DNA from: Fontibacterium oligotrophicum
GTDB taxonomy: Bacteria; Pseudomonadota; Alphaproteobacteria; Pelagibacterales; Pelagibacteraceae
Direction of reading: 5' to 3'
DNA: 64,000 nt
Assembly (NCBI GenBank): GCA_965235975.1
Contig: CBDDZZ010000003.1
Location: 55,937 to 119,936 of the forward strand
Part shown: positions 56,406-64,000 of the stretch, in pieces
How the letters are laid out: each line of letters starts with the position of its first letter
Numbering within the stretch: the first letter of the stretch is position 1
Notes under the pieces: generated by a model
What the model was told of the DNA's origin: nothing
Databases searched by the model: none
The model's input: the letters and a program-made list of their open reading frames with translations, nothing else
Translations under genes and position numbers: made by a program

Positions 56406-57288
56406 TTGTTCAAAAGTTTTGAAAAAAAATTTCAAAAAGTAACATAAAGGAAATATTTTTTATCGTATAGGTGGTTTTGGACGCACCGCTATTACTTATT
56501 ACACGGTTATCCACAAAATCATTATATGTGGCATAAAATTGCAGACGACACTTGCAAAAGATTTTACAGTCATTCTTCCAGATCTTAGGGGTTACGGGCA
56601 AAGTTTTGTAATTCAAAGGTGATAGCCAGCATCTTAATTATTCAAAAAGAGAAATGGCAAAGGATATGGTCCAGTTAATGGAAAAAATTGGTTATAAAAA
56701 ATTTTTACTAGTAGGTCATGATCGAGGAGGTCGAGTTGCGCATAGACTTGCAAGGGATTACCGAGACAAAGTTATAGCTTTAAGTGTGATGGATATTTGT
56801 CCAACCTTAGATATGTACAATGCAACAGACCAAGATTTTGCAACTGGTTATTTTCATTGGTTTTTTTTAATTCAGCCAAAATTTATTCCTGAAAATTTTA
56901 TTAGCGAAAGACCCAAAGACTTGGCTCAACTATTGTCTTAACTAAAGTGGTCGGGTGGATTTAATTTTAAAGGATTTGAAAAATATTATTTGAAATATTT
57001 TAAAAATTACAAAAGAATACATGCGAGTTGTGAAGATTATCGAGCAGGAGCGACTATCGATTTAGTTCATGATAAAAAGGATTTAAATAAAAAACTAAAT
57101 ATTCCACTTGCAAGTACTTATGGGGTAAAAATGGTCGAGTAGGTAAGAAATTTAAACCCTTAAAAGTTTGGCAAAAATATACAACTAAAAAAGTTGAGGG
57201 AAAAGGTTTAGATTGTGGACATTTTATTGCAGAAGAATCTCCACAACAAACTTATAAAGAATTATTAAAATTTTTTAAAAAATTTTAA
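56406..57288 (+). pseudogene. Fluoroacetate-dehalogenase-like alpha/beta hydrolase, multiply frame-shifted
   Basis: Pieces in three frames join to one hydrolase of about 290 residues: YRIGG, then HGYPQNHYMWHKIADD, LAKDFTVILPDLRGYGQSF, GDSQHLNYSKREMAKDM, a long intact part (56654-56941) with the nucleophile elbow VGHDRGGRVAHRLARD, then KWSGGFNFKGFEKYY, WGKNGRVGKKFKPLKVW and GLDCGHFIAEE ending at 57288. The HDRGG-x3-HR pattern and the GYFHWFF stretch match fluoroacetate dehalogenases. At least six single-base shifts are needed, yet every catalytic motif survives. Either a locally poor sequence or a young pseudogene. Only the middle part would be expressed as it stands. Confidence 0.72.
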
Positions 57289-57474
57289 TTATCGCTTACA
57301 AGTATTAATTCCAAGTAAGGAATAAAGAGTACAATTTCTAATCACTCCACTAATAATTAAACCAATAGCAAGCCAGCCCCAAGGACTGATCATTCCTAAT
57401 GCTGTAAAAGTTATAATAATTACTCCAGAAGTAATTCTTAAAACTCGATCGATGGTTCCAACATTCACTTTCAT
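57289..57474 (-). CDS. DUF2892-family inner-membrane protein
   Basis: A 61-residue protein. The start NVGTIDRVLRITSGV and two hydrophobic helices, ending LYSLLGINTCKR, fit DUF2892 (YgaP-like membrane tail without rhodanese). A Cys-containing C-terminus is typical. Convergent with the broken hydrolase at no gap. Confidence 0.8.
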   Translation of the reverse strand: MKVNVGTIDRVLRITSGVIIITFTALGMISPWGWLAIGLIISGVIRNCTLYSLLGINTCKR

Positions 57475-57488
57475 TTTTAATACCTACG

Positions 57489-57517
57489 TTGACTTCAGTA
57501 TATCTGATTAGTTAGAA
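57489..57517 (+). promoter_or_regulatory. Promoter of umuDC
   Basis: TTGACT (57489-57494), 17-base spacer, TTAGAA (57512-57517). The -10 box overlaps the LexA box, so bound LexA would block it. Confidence 0.6.
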
Positions 57518-57529
57518 CGAAACAAGAAC
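57515..57529. promoter_or_regulatory. LexA (SOS) box, alphaproteobacterial type
   Basis: GAAC at 57515-57518 and GAAC at 57526-57529, separated by exactly 7 bases: the reverse complement of the alphaproteobacterial SOS box GTTC-N7-GTTC. It lies 10 bp before the umuD start and overlaps the promoter -10, so UmuDC is probably induced by DNA damage. Confidence 0.8.
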
Positions 57530-57539
57530 AAATCTATTC

Positions 57540-57917
57540 ATGAAAATACCAGTAATTTTGCAGAAAGTATCAGCAGGTTTTCCATCACCAGCTACAGATT
57601 ACGTTCAAGATGAAATCGATTTAAATAGTGAACTGATCAAAAATCCTCCTGCAACTTTTCTCATTCGTGTGCAAGGCAACTCTATGACAGATCATAAAAT
57701 TACCAGCGGAGATTTATTAGTAGTAGATCGAAGTTTAAATTTAAAAAATGATTGTATTGCAATTATTAATTTTAATAATGAATTAGTAGTTAAAAATATT
57801 ATCAAACAAAATAATAATTTTTATATCAAGAATAAAGCAGAGAAGATTTTAATTAACGAAAACTCAGATATTAATGTTTGGGGAGTTGTAACGTACATTA
57901 TTCATGCAGCCCATTAA
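57540..57917 (+). CDS. umuD: UmuD-like S24 peptidase-fold protein
   Basis: A 125-residue self-cleaving accessory of polymerase V. The cleavage site is SAGFPSPA (Ala-Gly near residue 11-13), the catalytic Ser lies in QGNSMTDHKI and the Lys in ELVVKNII. It overlaps umuC by 14 bp and carries a LexA box upstream. Confidence 0.92.
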   Translation: MKIPVILQKVSAGFPSPATDYVQDEIDLNSELIKNPPATFLIRVQGNSMTDHKITSGDLLVVDRSLNLKNDCIAIINFNNELVVKNIIKQNNNFYIKNKAEKILINENSDINVWGVVTYIIHAAH

Positions 57918-59181
57918 TAATAGAATTATTGCTCTAGTTGATTGCAATTCTTTTTATGTCTCTTGTGAAAGATTATTTAGACCCGATCTGAGACGAAAAC
58001 CTGTTGTGGTTTTATCTAATAATGATGGCTGTATTATTTCAAGATCAACGGAGGCAAAACAGGTGGGAATTAAAATGGGGGAGCCTTATTTTAAAGCAAA
58101 GCCATTAATTGATAAATATAAAGTCTCAGTATTTTCATCGAACTATGAATTGTATGGAGATATGTCACGAAGGGTAATGAAAATATTAAAAAATTTTTCA
58201 CCTGACATTGAATTTTATTCAATCGATGAAGCTTTTTTAGACCTAACAAATATTCAGATGAATAATATTGAAGAGTATATTTTAAATATTAGAAAAGTTA
58301 TTTTAAAATGGACTGGAATTCCAGTTTCAATTGGTGCTGCAAGAACAAAGACTCTTGCAAAAGTTGCAAATCACGTAGCAAAGAAAAATAAATTAGGCGT
58401 TGAGGAATTTATTAGTAAAGACAAAAATGAAGTCGATGAAACTTTAAAAACATTTCCCGTACAAGAAGTGTGGGGGATTGGCAGACAACTTTCTAAATTT
58501 TTTAATAATAATAATTTTCATAATGCTTATGAGTTAAAATATGCAGATAATTATTGGGTGAGAAAAAATAGTAGTGTGGTGGTATTAAAAACTATTCATG
58601 AACTGAATGGCATATGTTGTTTTCCATTAAACTTTCAATATGTTGCAAGGAAAAATTGTTGCGTATCTAGATCTTTCGGCAAAACTATTACTGAACTTAA
58701 CGATTTAAAAGAGGCAGTAGTGATGCATTGTATGACAGCGGCTGAGCGAATTAGATCGGAAGGTTTAATTGTAAAGTCTGTTTATGTGTTTATTAAAACG
58801 AGCCGATTTAAAAAAGATTATGTATCGCGTGTTCAAAAAATAGATTTGCCCATTGCAACTAATAATACTTTAGAACTGACCAATGTGTGCGCAAAGGCTT
58901 TAGAAAATATTTATATTAAAGGTTATTTTTACAGCAAAGCTGGTGTTATTTTTTCAGATCTAAAGCCTAAAGATCATTATGAAAAAAACTTATTTTCAGA
59001 TCAGAATTTAAATTTAGATCATTTAATGAAAGTTATTGATCAAACTAATAGTAAGTTTGGCAGAGGTGCAGTCACCGTTGCAGCCGCACGATTAAATAAT
59101 AATTCAAAAATGAATAGAAGATATTCATCTAAAATCGACACTTCTTTTATAAAACTTGCCCCAACGGTTAGAGCACATTAA
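57904..59181 (+). CDS. umuC: UmuC-type Y-family DNA polymerase
   Basis: A 425-residue translesion polymerase, catalytic part of Pol V. It shows ALVDCNSFYVSCERLF, SNNDGCIISRS, the catalytic YSIDEAFLDL and SIGAARTKTLAKVAN. DUF4113 is recognisable near the C-terminus (SSKIDTSFIKLAPTVRAH-like ending). Operon with umuD. Confidence 0.95.
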   Translation: MQPINNRIIALVDCNSFYVSCERLFRPDLRRKPVVVLSNNDGCIISRSTEAKQVGIKMGEPYFKAKPLIDKYKVSVFSSNYELYGDMSRRVMKILKNFSPDIEFYSIDEAFLDLTNIQMNNIEEYILNIRKVILKWTGIPVSIGAARTKTLAKVANHVAKKNKLGVEEFISKDKNEVDETLKTFPVQEVWGIGRQLSKFFNNNNFHNAYELKYADNYWVRKNSSVVVLKTIHELNGICCFPLNFQYVARKNCCVSRSFGKTITELNDLKEAVVMHCMTAAERIRSEGLIVKSVYVFIKTSRFKKDYVSRVQKIDLPIATNNTLELTNVCAKALENIYIKGYFYSKAGVIFSDLKPKDHYEKNLFSDQNLNLDHLMKVIDQTNSKFGRGAVTVAAARLNNNSKMNRRYSSKIDTSFIKLAPTVRAH

Positions 59182-59192
59182 TTATTGTTCAT

Positions 59193-60695
59193 ATGGTCCA
59201 TAAAGCAAAAGCTTTTGTCATTTTAGGCAACCAACTTTTCTCACCCATCCACTTAAAAAGTTTTAAAGATCATCATTTTATGATGGCAGAAGATTATCAG
59301 TTATGTACTTACGTCAAACATCATCGTCAAAAGATATTACTTTTTTTATCGGCCATGCGCTCTTACGCCGATGAATTAAAAAAAGCAGATTTTTCACTAA
59401 CCTATTATGATTGCAAACACGAATTATTTAAAAAAAGTTATGAAGATAAAATTTTAAATTCTTTCTAAATAAAATTAAAACTAAACATGTAGATTTATTT
59501 GAAGTCGAAGATAAGTTTTTTGAAACACAATTAATTAATTTTTTTAACAAAAATAAAATTCAATTTAATTTTATAAAATCACCCATGTTTTTATCTAGCC
59601 GTGGTGATTTTAAAGAATATTTACAAACGAATAAAAAGCCATTCATGGCTAATTTTTATAAAATTCAAAGAATTAAATTTAATATTTTAATGAAGAGTAA
59701 AAACGAGCCGCTAGGAGGCAAATGGAGTTTTGATGAAGATAATAGAAATAAATTAGATCCTAAAGTTAATAGTTCCAAAACACATTACCTTTAAACAAAC
59801 AAATCATACTGAGAATGTAAAAAAGTTTTTAGAGAAAAACTTTCTAGATCATCCAGGCGAAACTGAAAGTTTTAATTTTCCAACTACCCGAAAAGATACC
59901 TTAACTTTATATTTTGACTTTTTAAAAAATAAATTAAATTTATTTGGAGATTTTGAAGATGCCATTTCACATAAATCCCACATTCTATTTCATAGCATGT
60001 TAAGTCCGTTAATTAATTTAGGAATCTTAACGCCACAACAAATCGTGAGCGAAACCTTAGCTTATGCAAAAACCAATAAAGTAAAACTAAATTGTCTTGA
60101 AGGATATCTAAGGCAGATTATTGGCTGGCGTGAATTTATGCGTGGCATTTATCAAAATTATGAAAGCAAATTGGAAAATACTAATTTTTTTAAATCCAAT
60201 AAGAAATTAACTAAAAGTTGGTATGATGGCACCACAGGAATTGATCCCTTAGATCACACTATTAAAAACTGCATCAAATATGGCTGGAGTCATCACATTG
60301 AGCGATTGATGGTGGTTGCAAACATTATGAATCTTTCAGGAATCGATCCTAAATCCGTTTATCGATGGTTTATGGAAATGTACGTGGACTCTTCAGATTG
60401 GGTCATGGCACCTAATGTTTATGGTATGGGCTTATTTAGTGATGGGGGAATTTTTGCAACTAAACCCTACATTTGTGCCTCAAGTTATCTACTTAAGATG
60501 AGTGATTTTAAACGAGGCGATTGGTGCGATACTTTAGATGGGTTGTACTGGAAGTTTATTGAAAGGCATAAAGTATTTTTTGGAAAAAATTACAGATTAT
60601 CTATGATGGTTAAAATTTTAGAAAAAATGGATAAAGAAAAGAAGAAAAGAATTTATTCTGCAGCTGACGATTTTATTAAAAGAAATACTAATTAA
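59193..60695 (+). pseudogene. Photolyase-related protein (FeS-BCP type), two frame shifts
   Basis: Starts 11 bp after umuC. The first frame (59193-59468) has FVILGNQLF and SAMRSYADELKK, the N-terminal antenna domain. A shift near 59460 leads to KTKHVDLFEVEDKFFETQ and the 59585-59794 segment; another near 59770 returns to the first frame, giving FPTTRKDTL and the C-terminal FAD domain (GWREFMRG, WSHHIERLMVVANIMNLSG, SSDWVMAPNVYGMG). The order and motifs match the bacterial (6-4) photolyase/CryB family of about 500 residues. In place of the usual C-x2-C...C Fe-S loop the sequence reads MSDFKRGDWCDTLDGLYW, with one Cys and a shorter loop. Product likely non-functional unless the shifts are errors. 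Confidence 0.8.
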
Positions 60696-60698
60696 TAA

Positions 60699-61070
60699 TT
60701 ACTCGTGTTCTCCGCCCGGATCATCTTTTGGTAATTTCGTTTGTTTGCCATTAATCCAAAGATTTTGTCTTGATCGAGTGGGCGTGTGGTAATTAGGATC
60801 TGTTCTAAATTTTCGAATATCTTTAAATTGTTGAAATGTGTAGTAAGCAACAAAAATCACGAGTAAATGGCCCAAAAACATTCCAAGCCAGCCGTAAACA
60901 AACATTGGAACGGTGAAAACCCACATACTAAAAGCAGTGGACCAAAGCGCACTTAAAACAATTAAAATTTGTAGTCTTACGGTTTTAGGTAAAGCCCGCA
61001 AATCATTTTTAGTATCATCAAACAAAACCGTCGCAGTCTCGCTCATCCATTTAGTAAAATCTTTAAACAT
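60699..61070 (-). CDS. Two-helix membrane protein, unknown
   Basis: A 123-residue protein. An N-terminal soluble stretch (about 1-30), two helices (about 34-55 and 60-83), then a hydrophilic tail rich in Pro/Asp/Arg (DPNYHTPTRSRQNLW). No family recognised. It is convergent with the photolyase gene and divergent from the SUMF1 protein across 26 bp. Confidence 0.6.
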   Translation of the reverse strand: MFKDFTKWMSETATVLFDDTKNDLRALPKTVRLQILIVLSALWSTAFSMWVFTVPMFVYGWLGMFLGHLLVIFVAYYTFQQFKDIRKFRTDPNYHTPTRSRQNLWINGKQTKLPKDDPGGEHE

Positions 61071-61096
61071 AATGAAATTGCATATACACTGATTTA

Positions 61097-61789
61097 ATGA
61101 AAGTTTTACTAAAAATAATTTTTATTTTTCTTTTATTTCCAATTAAAACTTTTGCCTTTGAAAATCCTAAAGTAAAAATAAATAATTTTTTCATCCAAAA
61201 ATATGAAGTAACAATTGCTGAATTTTCAAATTTTGCAAATAAAACTAATTTTAAAACAGAGGCTGAAAAGCAGGGATTTGGCTATGAATATAGCGTTGGT
61301 TGGGAGAAAAGAAAGAATTGGAATTATAAAACTCCTTATGGAAAAAATCCTGATAGCTTAACTGAACCTGCAGTACACGTTAGTTATTTTGAAGCTGAAC
61401 AATATTGTAAATTTATTAATGGAAGACTGCCAAGTTTTATAGAATGGTCAACTGCAGCTTACACACAAGTTTTAGATTCAAAAGTATTTGAGAAAAATAA
61501 AACTTATCTTTATCCAAGTGGAGATAAAGCAGAAAAAATGAACTCTACCGATTTACTTGCATATAAAAAACATCACGATGTTTTAAAATTGCCAGAGGGA
61601 ATTAATGGTTTAGTTGCAATGGGAGGCAATGTTTGGGAGTGGACAAAAGATAGAAAAGATAACTCTGCACTAACCGCAGGTTCTTCTTGGTGGTACAGTT
61701 CAAGTAATACAACTAAAAATGGAGCCCAGTTTAAACCTGCAGATTTTTATGCGATTTATGTTGGCTTTCGTTGTGCCTTTGATAAATAG
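61097..61789 (+). CDS. Exported SUMF1/FGE-domain protein
   Basis: A 230-residue protein with a signal peptide (about 1-20). The formylglycine-generating-enzyme fold is evident: KYEVTIAEFSNF, EPAVHVSYFEAEQYCKFINGRLPSFIEW, GNVWEWTKD and the end VGFRCAF. Only one of the two copper-binding Cys of canonical FGE is present (the RC of FRC); the upstream Cys is not seen. It is thus unlikely to be a true sulfatase-activating enzyme and more like the broad SUMF1 group (EgtB/PvdO-like). No sulfatase is nearby. Confidence 0.82.
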   Translation: MKVLLKIIFIFLLFPIKTFAFENPKVKINNFFIQKYEVTIAEFSNFANKTNFKTEAEKQGFGYEYSVGWEKRKNWNYKTPYGKNPDSLTEPAVHVSYFEAEQYCKFINGRLPSFIEWSTAAYTQVLDSKVFEKNKTYLYPSGDKAEKMNSTDLLAYKKHHDVLKLPEGINGLVAMGGNVWEWTKDRKDNSALTAGSSWWYSSSNTTKNGAQFKPADFYAIYVGFRCAFDK

Positions 61790-61817
61790 CCACAATTACA
61801 TTATATAGACGCTCAAA

Positions 61818-62420
61818 TTGACAGAATTTTTTTCAGAAGAAATAAGGATTACCCTCCAAATTATTTTAATTGATCTCGTGTTATCAGCGGATAACGCGGT
61901 GATTATTGGGATGGCTGCATCTCAATTCGATCCAGCAATTCGAAAAAAAGTTTTAATCATCGGAACAGCTTTTGCCGTAGTTTTTAGAATAATATTCTCA
62001 GCAATGACTGCGTACTTGTTGCAGTTTCAAGGCATTAGAACAGTTGGAGGAATTTTATTATTATGGGTGTCCTATAAATTATACGTAGATATTTTAAAGA
62101 AAAAAGAAGACACAAAAGACATCAATAAGTATCAAATTAAAGAATCTGAAAAAAGTAATTTTAGAAAAGCTGTAATAACTGTGATTGTCGCAGATATCAC
62201 TTTAAGTTTAGATAATGTAATCGCCGTTGCCGGTGCAGCTGGTACTAATTATAAACTGTTAATATTTGGTCTAGCCCTTGCAATTATTTTAATGGTTACT
62301 CTGGCTAACGCTATTTCAGTTTATATTAAAAAATATAAATGGATTGGTTGGCTAGGATTACTGTCTATTTTGTGGGTTGCGGGCGACTTAATTTGGGACG
62401 ATATTAAGTTATTGCTATAA
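61818..62420 (+). CDS. TerC-family membrane protein, copy 1
   Basis: A 200-residue protein with about seven helices. The acidic metal motifs are LIDLVLSADNAVIIG and ADITLSLDNVIAVAGAAG, as in YjbE/YkoY-type TerC proteins tied to manganese export. The start is TTG 61818; no better ATG lies upstream. The very similar copy 2 starts 9 bp after its stop. Confidence 0.88.
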   Translation: MTEFFSEEIRITLQIILIDLVLSADNAVIIGMAASQFDPAIRKKVLIIGTAFAVVFRIIFSAMTAYLLQFQGIRTVGGILLLWVSYKLYVDILKKKEDTKDINKYQIKESEKSNFRKAVITVIVADITLSLDNVIAVAGAAGTNYKLLIFGLALAIILMVTLANAISVYIKKYKWIGWLGLLSILWVAGDLIWDDIKLLL

Positions 62421-62429
62421 AGTCATTCA

Positions 62430-63035
62430 ATGGAATTTTTTGCTGATGATTTAAGGCTGACGATAAAGATCATATTAATTGATATGATTTTATCAGCAGA
62501 TAACGCAATTGTTATTGGTTTAGTTGCCTCACAATTTGATCCTAAAATTAGACAAAAGGTTTTGGTCATTGGTACCAGTCTTGCGGTTTTATTTAGGATA
62601 TTATTTGCAGTATTTGTTGCTTATTTTCTTCAATACAAGGGCGTGAGAACTTTTGGTGGAATTTTATTATTTTATATTGCCTACAAACTTTATGGGGACA
62701 TTTTAAAAGATAATCCTATCGAGCAAGCAAAAATTAAAAAATCTCAGCTGATAAAAGAGGGTGATAAAAAAAATTACTGGAGGGCAATTTTAACTATTAT
62801 TGTTGCAGATATAACCATTAGTTTTGATAACGTGATAGCCGTAGCAGGTGCTGCAAAGTCTAATTATACATTACTTATTTTTGGCCTAACGCTTTCTGTT
62901 ATTATGATGATCACTCTTGCAAATGCGATTTCACAATATTTAAAAGATCATAAATGGTTGGGATGGCTTGGAATTTTATCTATCCTTTGGGTAGCCGTTG
63001 ATTTAATTAGAGATGACTTTAAATTATTTTTTTAA
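62430..63035 (+). CDS. TerC-family membrane protein, copy 2
   Basis: A 201-residue paralogue of the gene just upstream, with the same motifs LIDMILSADNAIVIG and ADITISFDNVIAVAGAA. Many positions are identical over the whole length, so this is a tandem duplication; the two may pair. Its 3' end overlaps the SOUL gene by 23 bp. Confidence 0.88.
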   Translation: MEFFADDLRLTIKIILIDMILSADNAIVIGLVASQFDPKIRQKVLVIGTSLAVLFRILFAVFVAYFLQYKGVRTFGGILLFYIAYKLYGDILKDNPIEQAKIKKSQLIKEGDKKNYWRAILTIIVADITISFDNVIAVAGAAKSNYTLLIFGLTLSVIMMITLANAISQYLKDHKWLGWLGILSILWVAVDLIRDDFKLFF

Positions 63036-63600
63036 ATGGATAGGGAGAATACTTGTCTCTTTATTAATTTTATCTACAACCCTTATGGCAAATGAAGAAC
63101 CCGATTATATTGTCCTTAAAAAGGAAAGCGAAATTGAGATAAGACAATATAAAAATTTCTTAACTGCCTCCATCGAAATGGAAGGAGAGAGAAAGGAAGC
63201 TATTGGCAAAGGATTTAGATCTTTATTTAAATACATCAGCGGAGAAAATAAAAGTAAAGAAAGTATTTCCATGACAATACCGGTGATGCAAAAAAGTTCG
63301 GGAAATAATAAGTGGAATGTCTCTTTTGTGGTTCCTAAAAAATTTGATATTAAAAATGCTCCTCAACCTGATAATGCAAATATTCAAATTAAAAATAATT
63401 CCGATTTAAAAGTTATTGCCATTACTTTTTCAGGTTTATTTAGCGATGGTAATATTGAAGAAAATGAAACAAAACTTAGAAATTATATAAAAGAAAAAAG
63501 AATTAAAATCGAAGAGCCTGCAATATATGCAGGTTATAATGCGCCTTGGACTCCTTGGTTTTTAAAAAGAAATGAAGTGATGTTTAAGTTAATAAACTAG
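63013..63600 (+). CDS. Exported SOUL-family haem-binding protein
   Basis: A 195-residue protein with a hydrophobic N-terminal signal (about 8-26, before ANEEPDY). EPDYIVLKKESEIEIRQYKNFLTASI is the SOUL start, ISMTIPVMQ the central motif, and YAGYNAPWTPWFLKRNEVMF the conserved end. Such proteins bind haem or related tetrapyrroles loosely. Overlap with the TerC copy suggests cotranscription. Confidence 0.87.
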   Translation: MTLNYFFKWIGRILVSLLILSTTLMANEEPDYIVLKKESEIEIRQYKNFLTASIEMEGERKEAIGKGFRSLFKYISGENKSKESISMTIPVMQKSSGNNKWNVSFVVPKKFDIKNAPQPDNANIQIKNNSDLKVIAITFSGLFSDGNIEENETKLRNYIKEKRIKIEEPAIYAGYNAPWTPWFLKRNEVMFKLIN

Positions 63601-63606
63601 AGGTTA

Positions 63607-63635
63607 TTGACAAAGTTATTAAAATATTGCATTAT
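63607..63635 (+). promoter_or_regulatory. Promoter of the last small gene
   Basis: TTGACA (63607-63612), 17-base spacer, CATTAT (63630-63635), about 60 bp before the next start codon. A perfect -35 with a fair -10. Confidence 0.55.
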
Positions 63636-63697
63636 AAGCATAACTGACATGCAAGATTCGCAGGGCAGTAAGAAAAACACAAAACAAAGGAGTTAAA

Positions 63698-63892
63698 ATG
63701 CTAGAAGGATCAAAAGGTTTAATAGCTAAGAATTTTGAAAATAAACAAAAAGAAAAAAATATTGATAATTTAAATCGTAACATGAAGTCCGTTGACACTT
63801 ACGGTAACGGTACAACTGGTTACAGAATTAAGAACGGCGTTAATGCCGGTAAAGTAGTTGGTCATATCACAAGACCAAAGTCAGAAATTTAA
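63698..63892 (+). CDS. Small hydrophilic protein, unknown
   Basis: A 64-residue, soluble, Lys/Asn/Gly-rich protein, beginning MLEGSKGLIAKNFENKQKEK, with a Gly-Thr-Gly-rich centre (TYGNGTTGYRI) and end GHITRPKSEI. It has its own promoter, a strong AAAGGAG ribosome site and a hairpin after its stop, which suggests good expression. No family recognised. Confidence 0.65.
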   Translation: MLEGSKGLIAKNFENKQKEKNIDNLNRNMKSVDTYGNGTTGYRIKNGVNAGKVVGHITRPKSEI

Positions 63893-63898
63893 AGTTTT

Positions 63899-63923
63899 AT
63901 TAACTTGGCAAAACCAAGTTAAT
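63899..63923. terminator. Perfect hairpin after the last gene
   Basis: ATTAACTTGG (63899-63908), loop CAAAA, CCAAGTTAAT (63914-63923): a 10 bp perfect stem right after the stop. No T tract follows on either strand, so it may act as a 3' stabiliser rather than a standard terminator. Confidence 0.5.
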
Positions 63924-64000
63924 GAAAATCCTATAGCGCAACATCTCATATAATTCCCTTTATTTTAGATAAAGCTATAGGCATATCTAAAGCGTAGATA

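Overview
The window looks like a chromosomal segment of a small-genome, very AT-rich alphaproteobacterium, most likely SAR11/Pelagibacterales-like. That placement is an inference from gene content and style, not from a marker phylogeny. Supporting it are tight packing with many 1-20 bp overlaps, class I lysyl-tRNA synthetase, a chvI-chvG two-component pair beside ahcY and tsaE, the bolA / dnaJ-cobS-cobT / rpmB neighbourhood, a PhaR-controlled PHA locus, an MbfA-type ferritin and a GAAC-N7-GAAC LexA box. I saw no rRNA, tRNA, CRISPR array, prophage or insertion sequence.

Layout. 0-10 kb: 3' part of polA, chvI-chvG, ahcY, tsaE, an AmgK-like kinase, lysK and pyrD. 10-20 kb: TauE/SafE permease and DUF3429 protein, rpmB, a queuosine-precursor transporter, cobT/cobS/DnaJ, bolA, aroB-aroK, malate synthase A and accA (reading frame broken). 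20-30 kb: secA, argJ, an iron module (MbfA and FTR1), two membrane proteins of unknown role, a secreted histidine phosphatase, a LysR-type HTH-only protein and glnK-amtB, closed by a clear terminator. 30-41 kb: kup, azlCD, lrgAB, cytochrome b561, a small Cys-rich protein (broken), D-amino-acid transaminase, several small membrane proteins, clpB (broken) and an LpxR-type lipid A deacylase. 41-50 kb: CBS-DUF294 protein plus DnaQ-like exonuclease, FrnE-like DsbA protein, SelO, tesA / ybbA-ybbP, and a renalase-like flavoprotein. 50-56.4 kb: a polyhydroxyalkanoate locus (phaR-phaC, phasin, phaB, phaA, enoyl-CoA hydratase). 56.4-61 kb: a multiply broken fluoroacetate-dehalogenase-like gene, DUF2892, SOS-type umuDC with a LexA box, and a broken photolyase-related gene. 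61-64 kb: a secreted SUMF1-domain protein, two tandem TerC-family transporters, a SOUL haem-binding protein and a small unknown protein.

How the parts fit. The PHA genes form a full path: thiolase, reductase, synthase, granule phasin and repressor. Two TTGCA/TGCAA palindromes between phaC and phaP are good operator candidates. glnK-amtB handles ammonium. MbfA and FTR1 form an iron-handling pair. umuDC and the photolyase-like gene form a DNA-damage block.

A strong caution. Six loci (accA, a DUF2721 gene, a Cys-rich small ORF, clpB, a dehalogenase, a photolyase) carry small frame shifts while their amino-acid motifs stay intact. Two of these, accA and clpB, are core genes. Local sequencing or assembly indels explain this at least as well as real gene loss.
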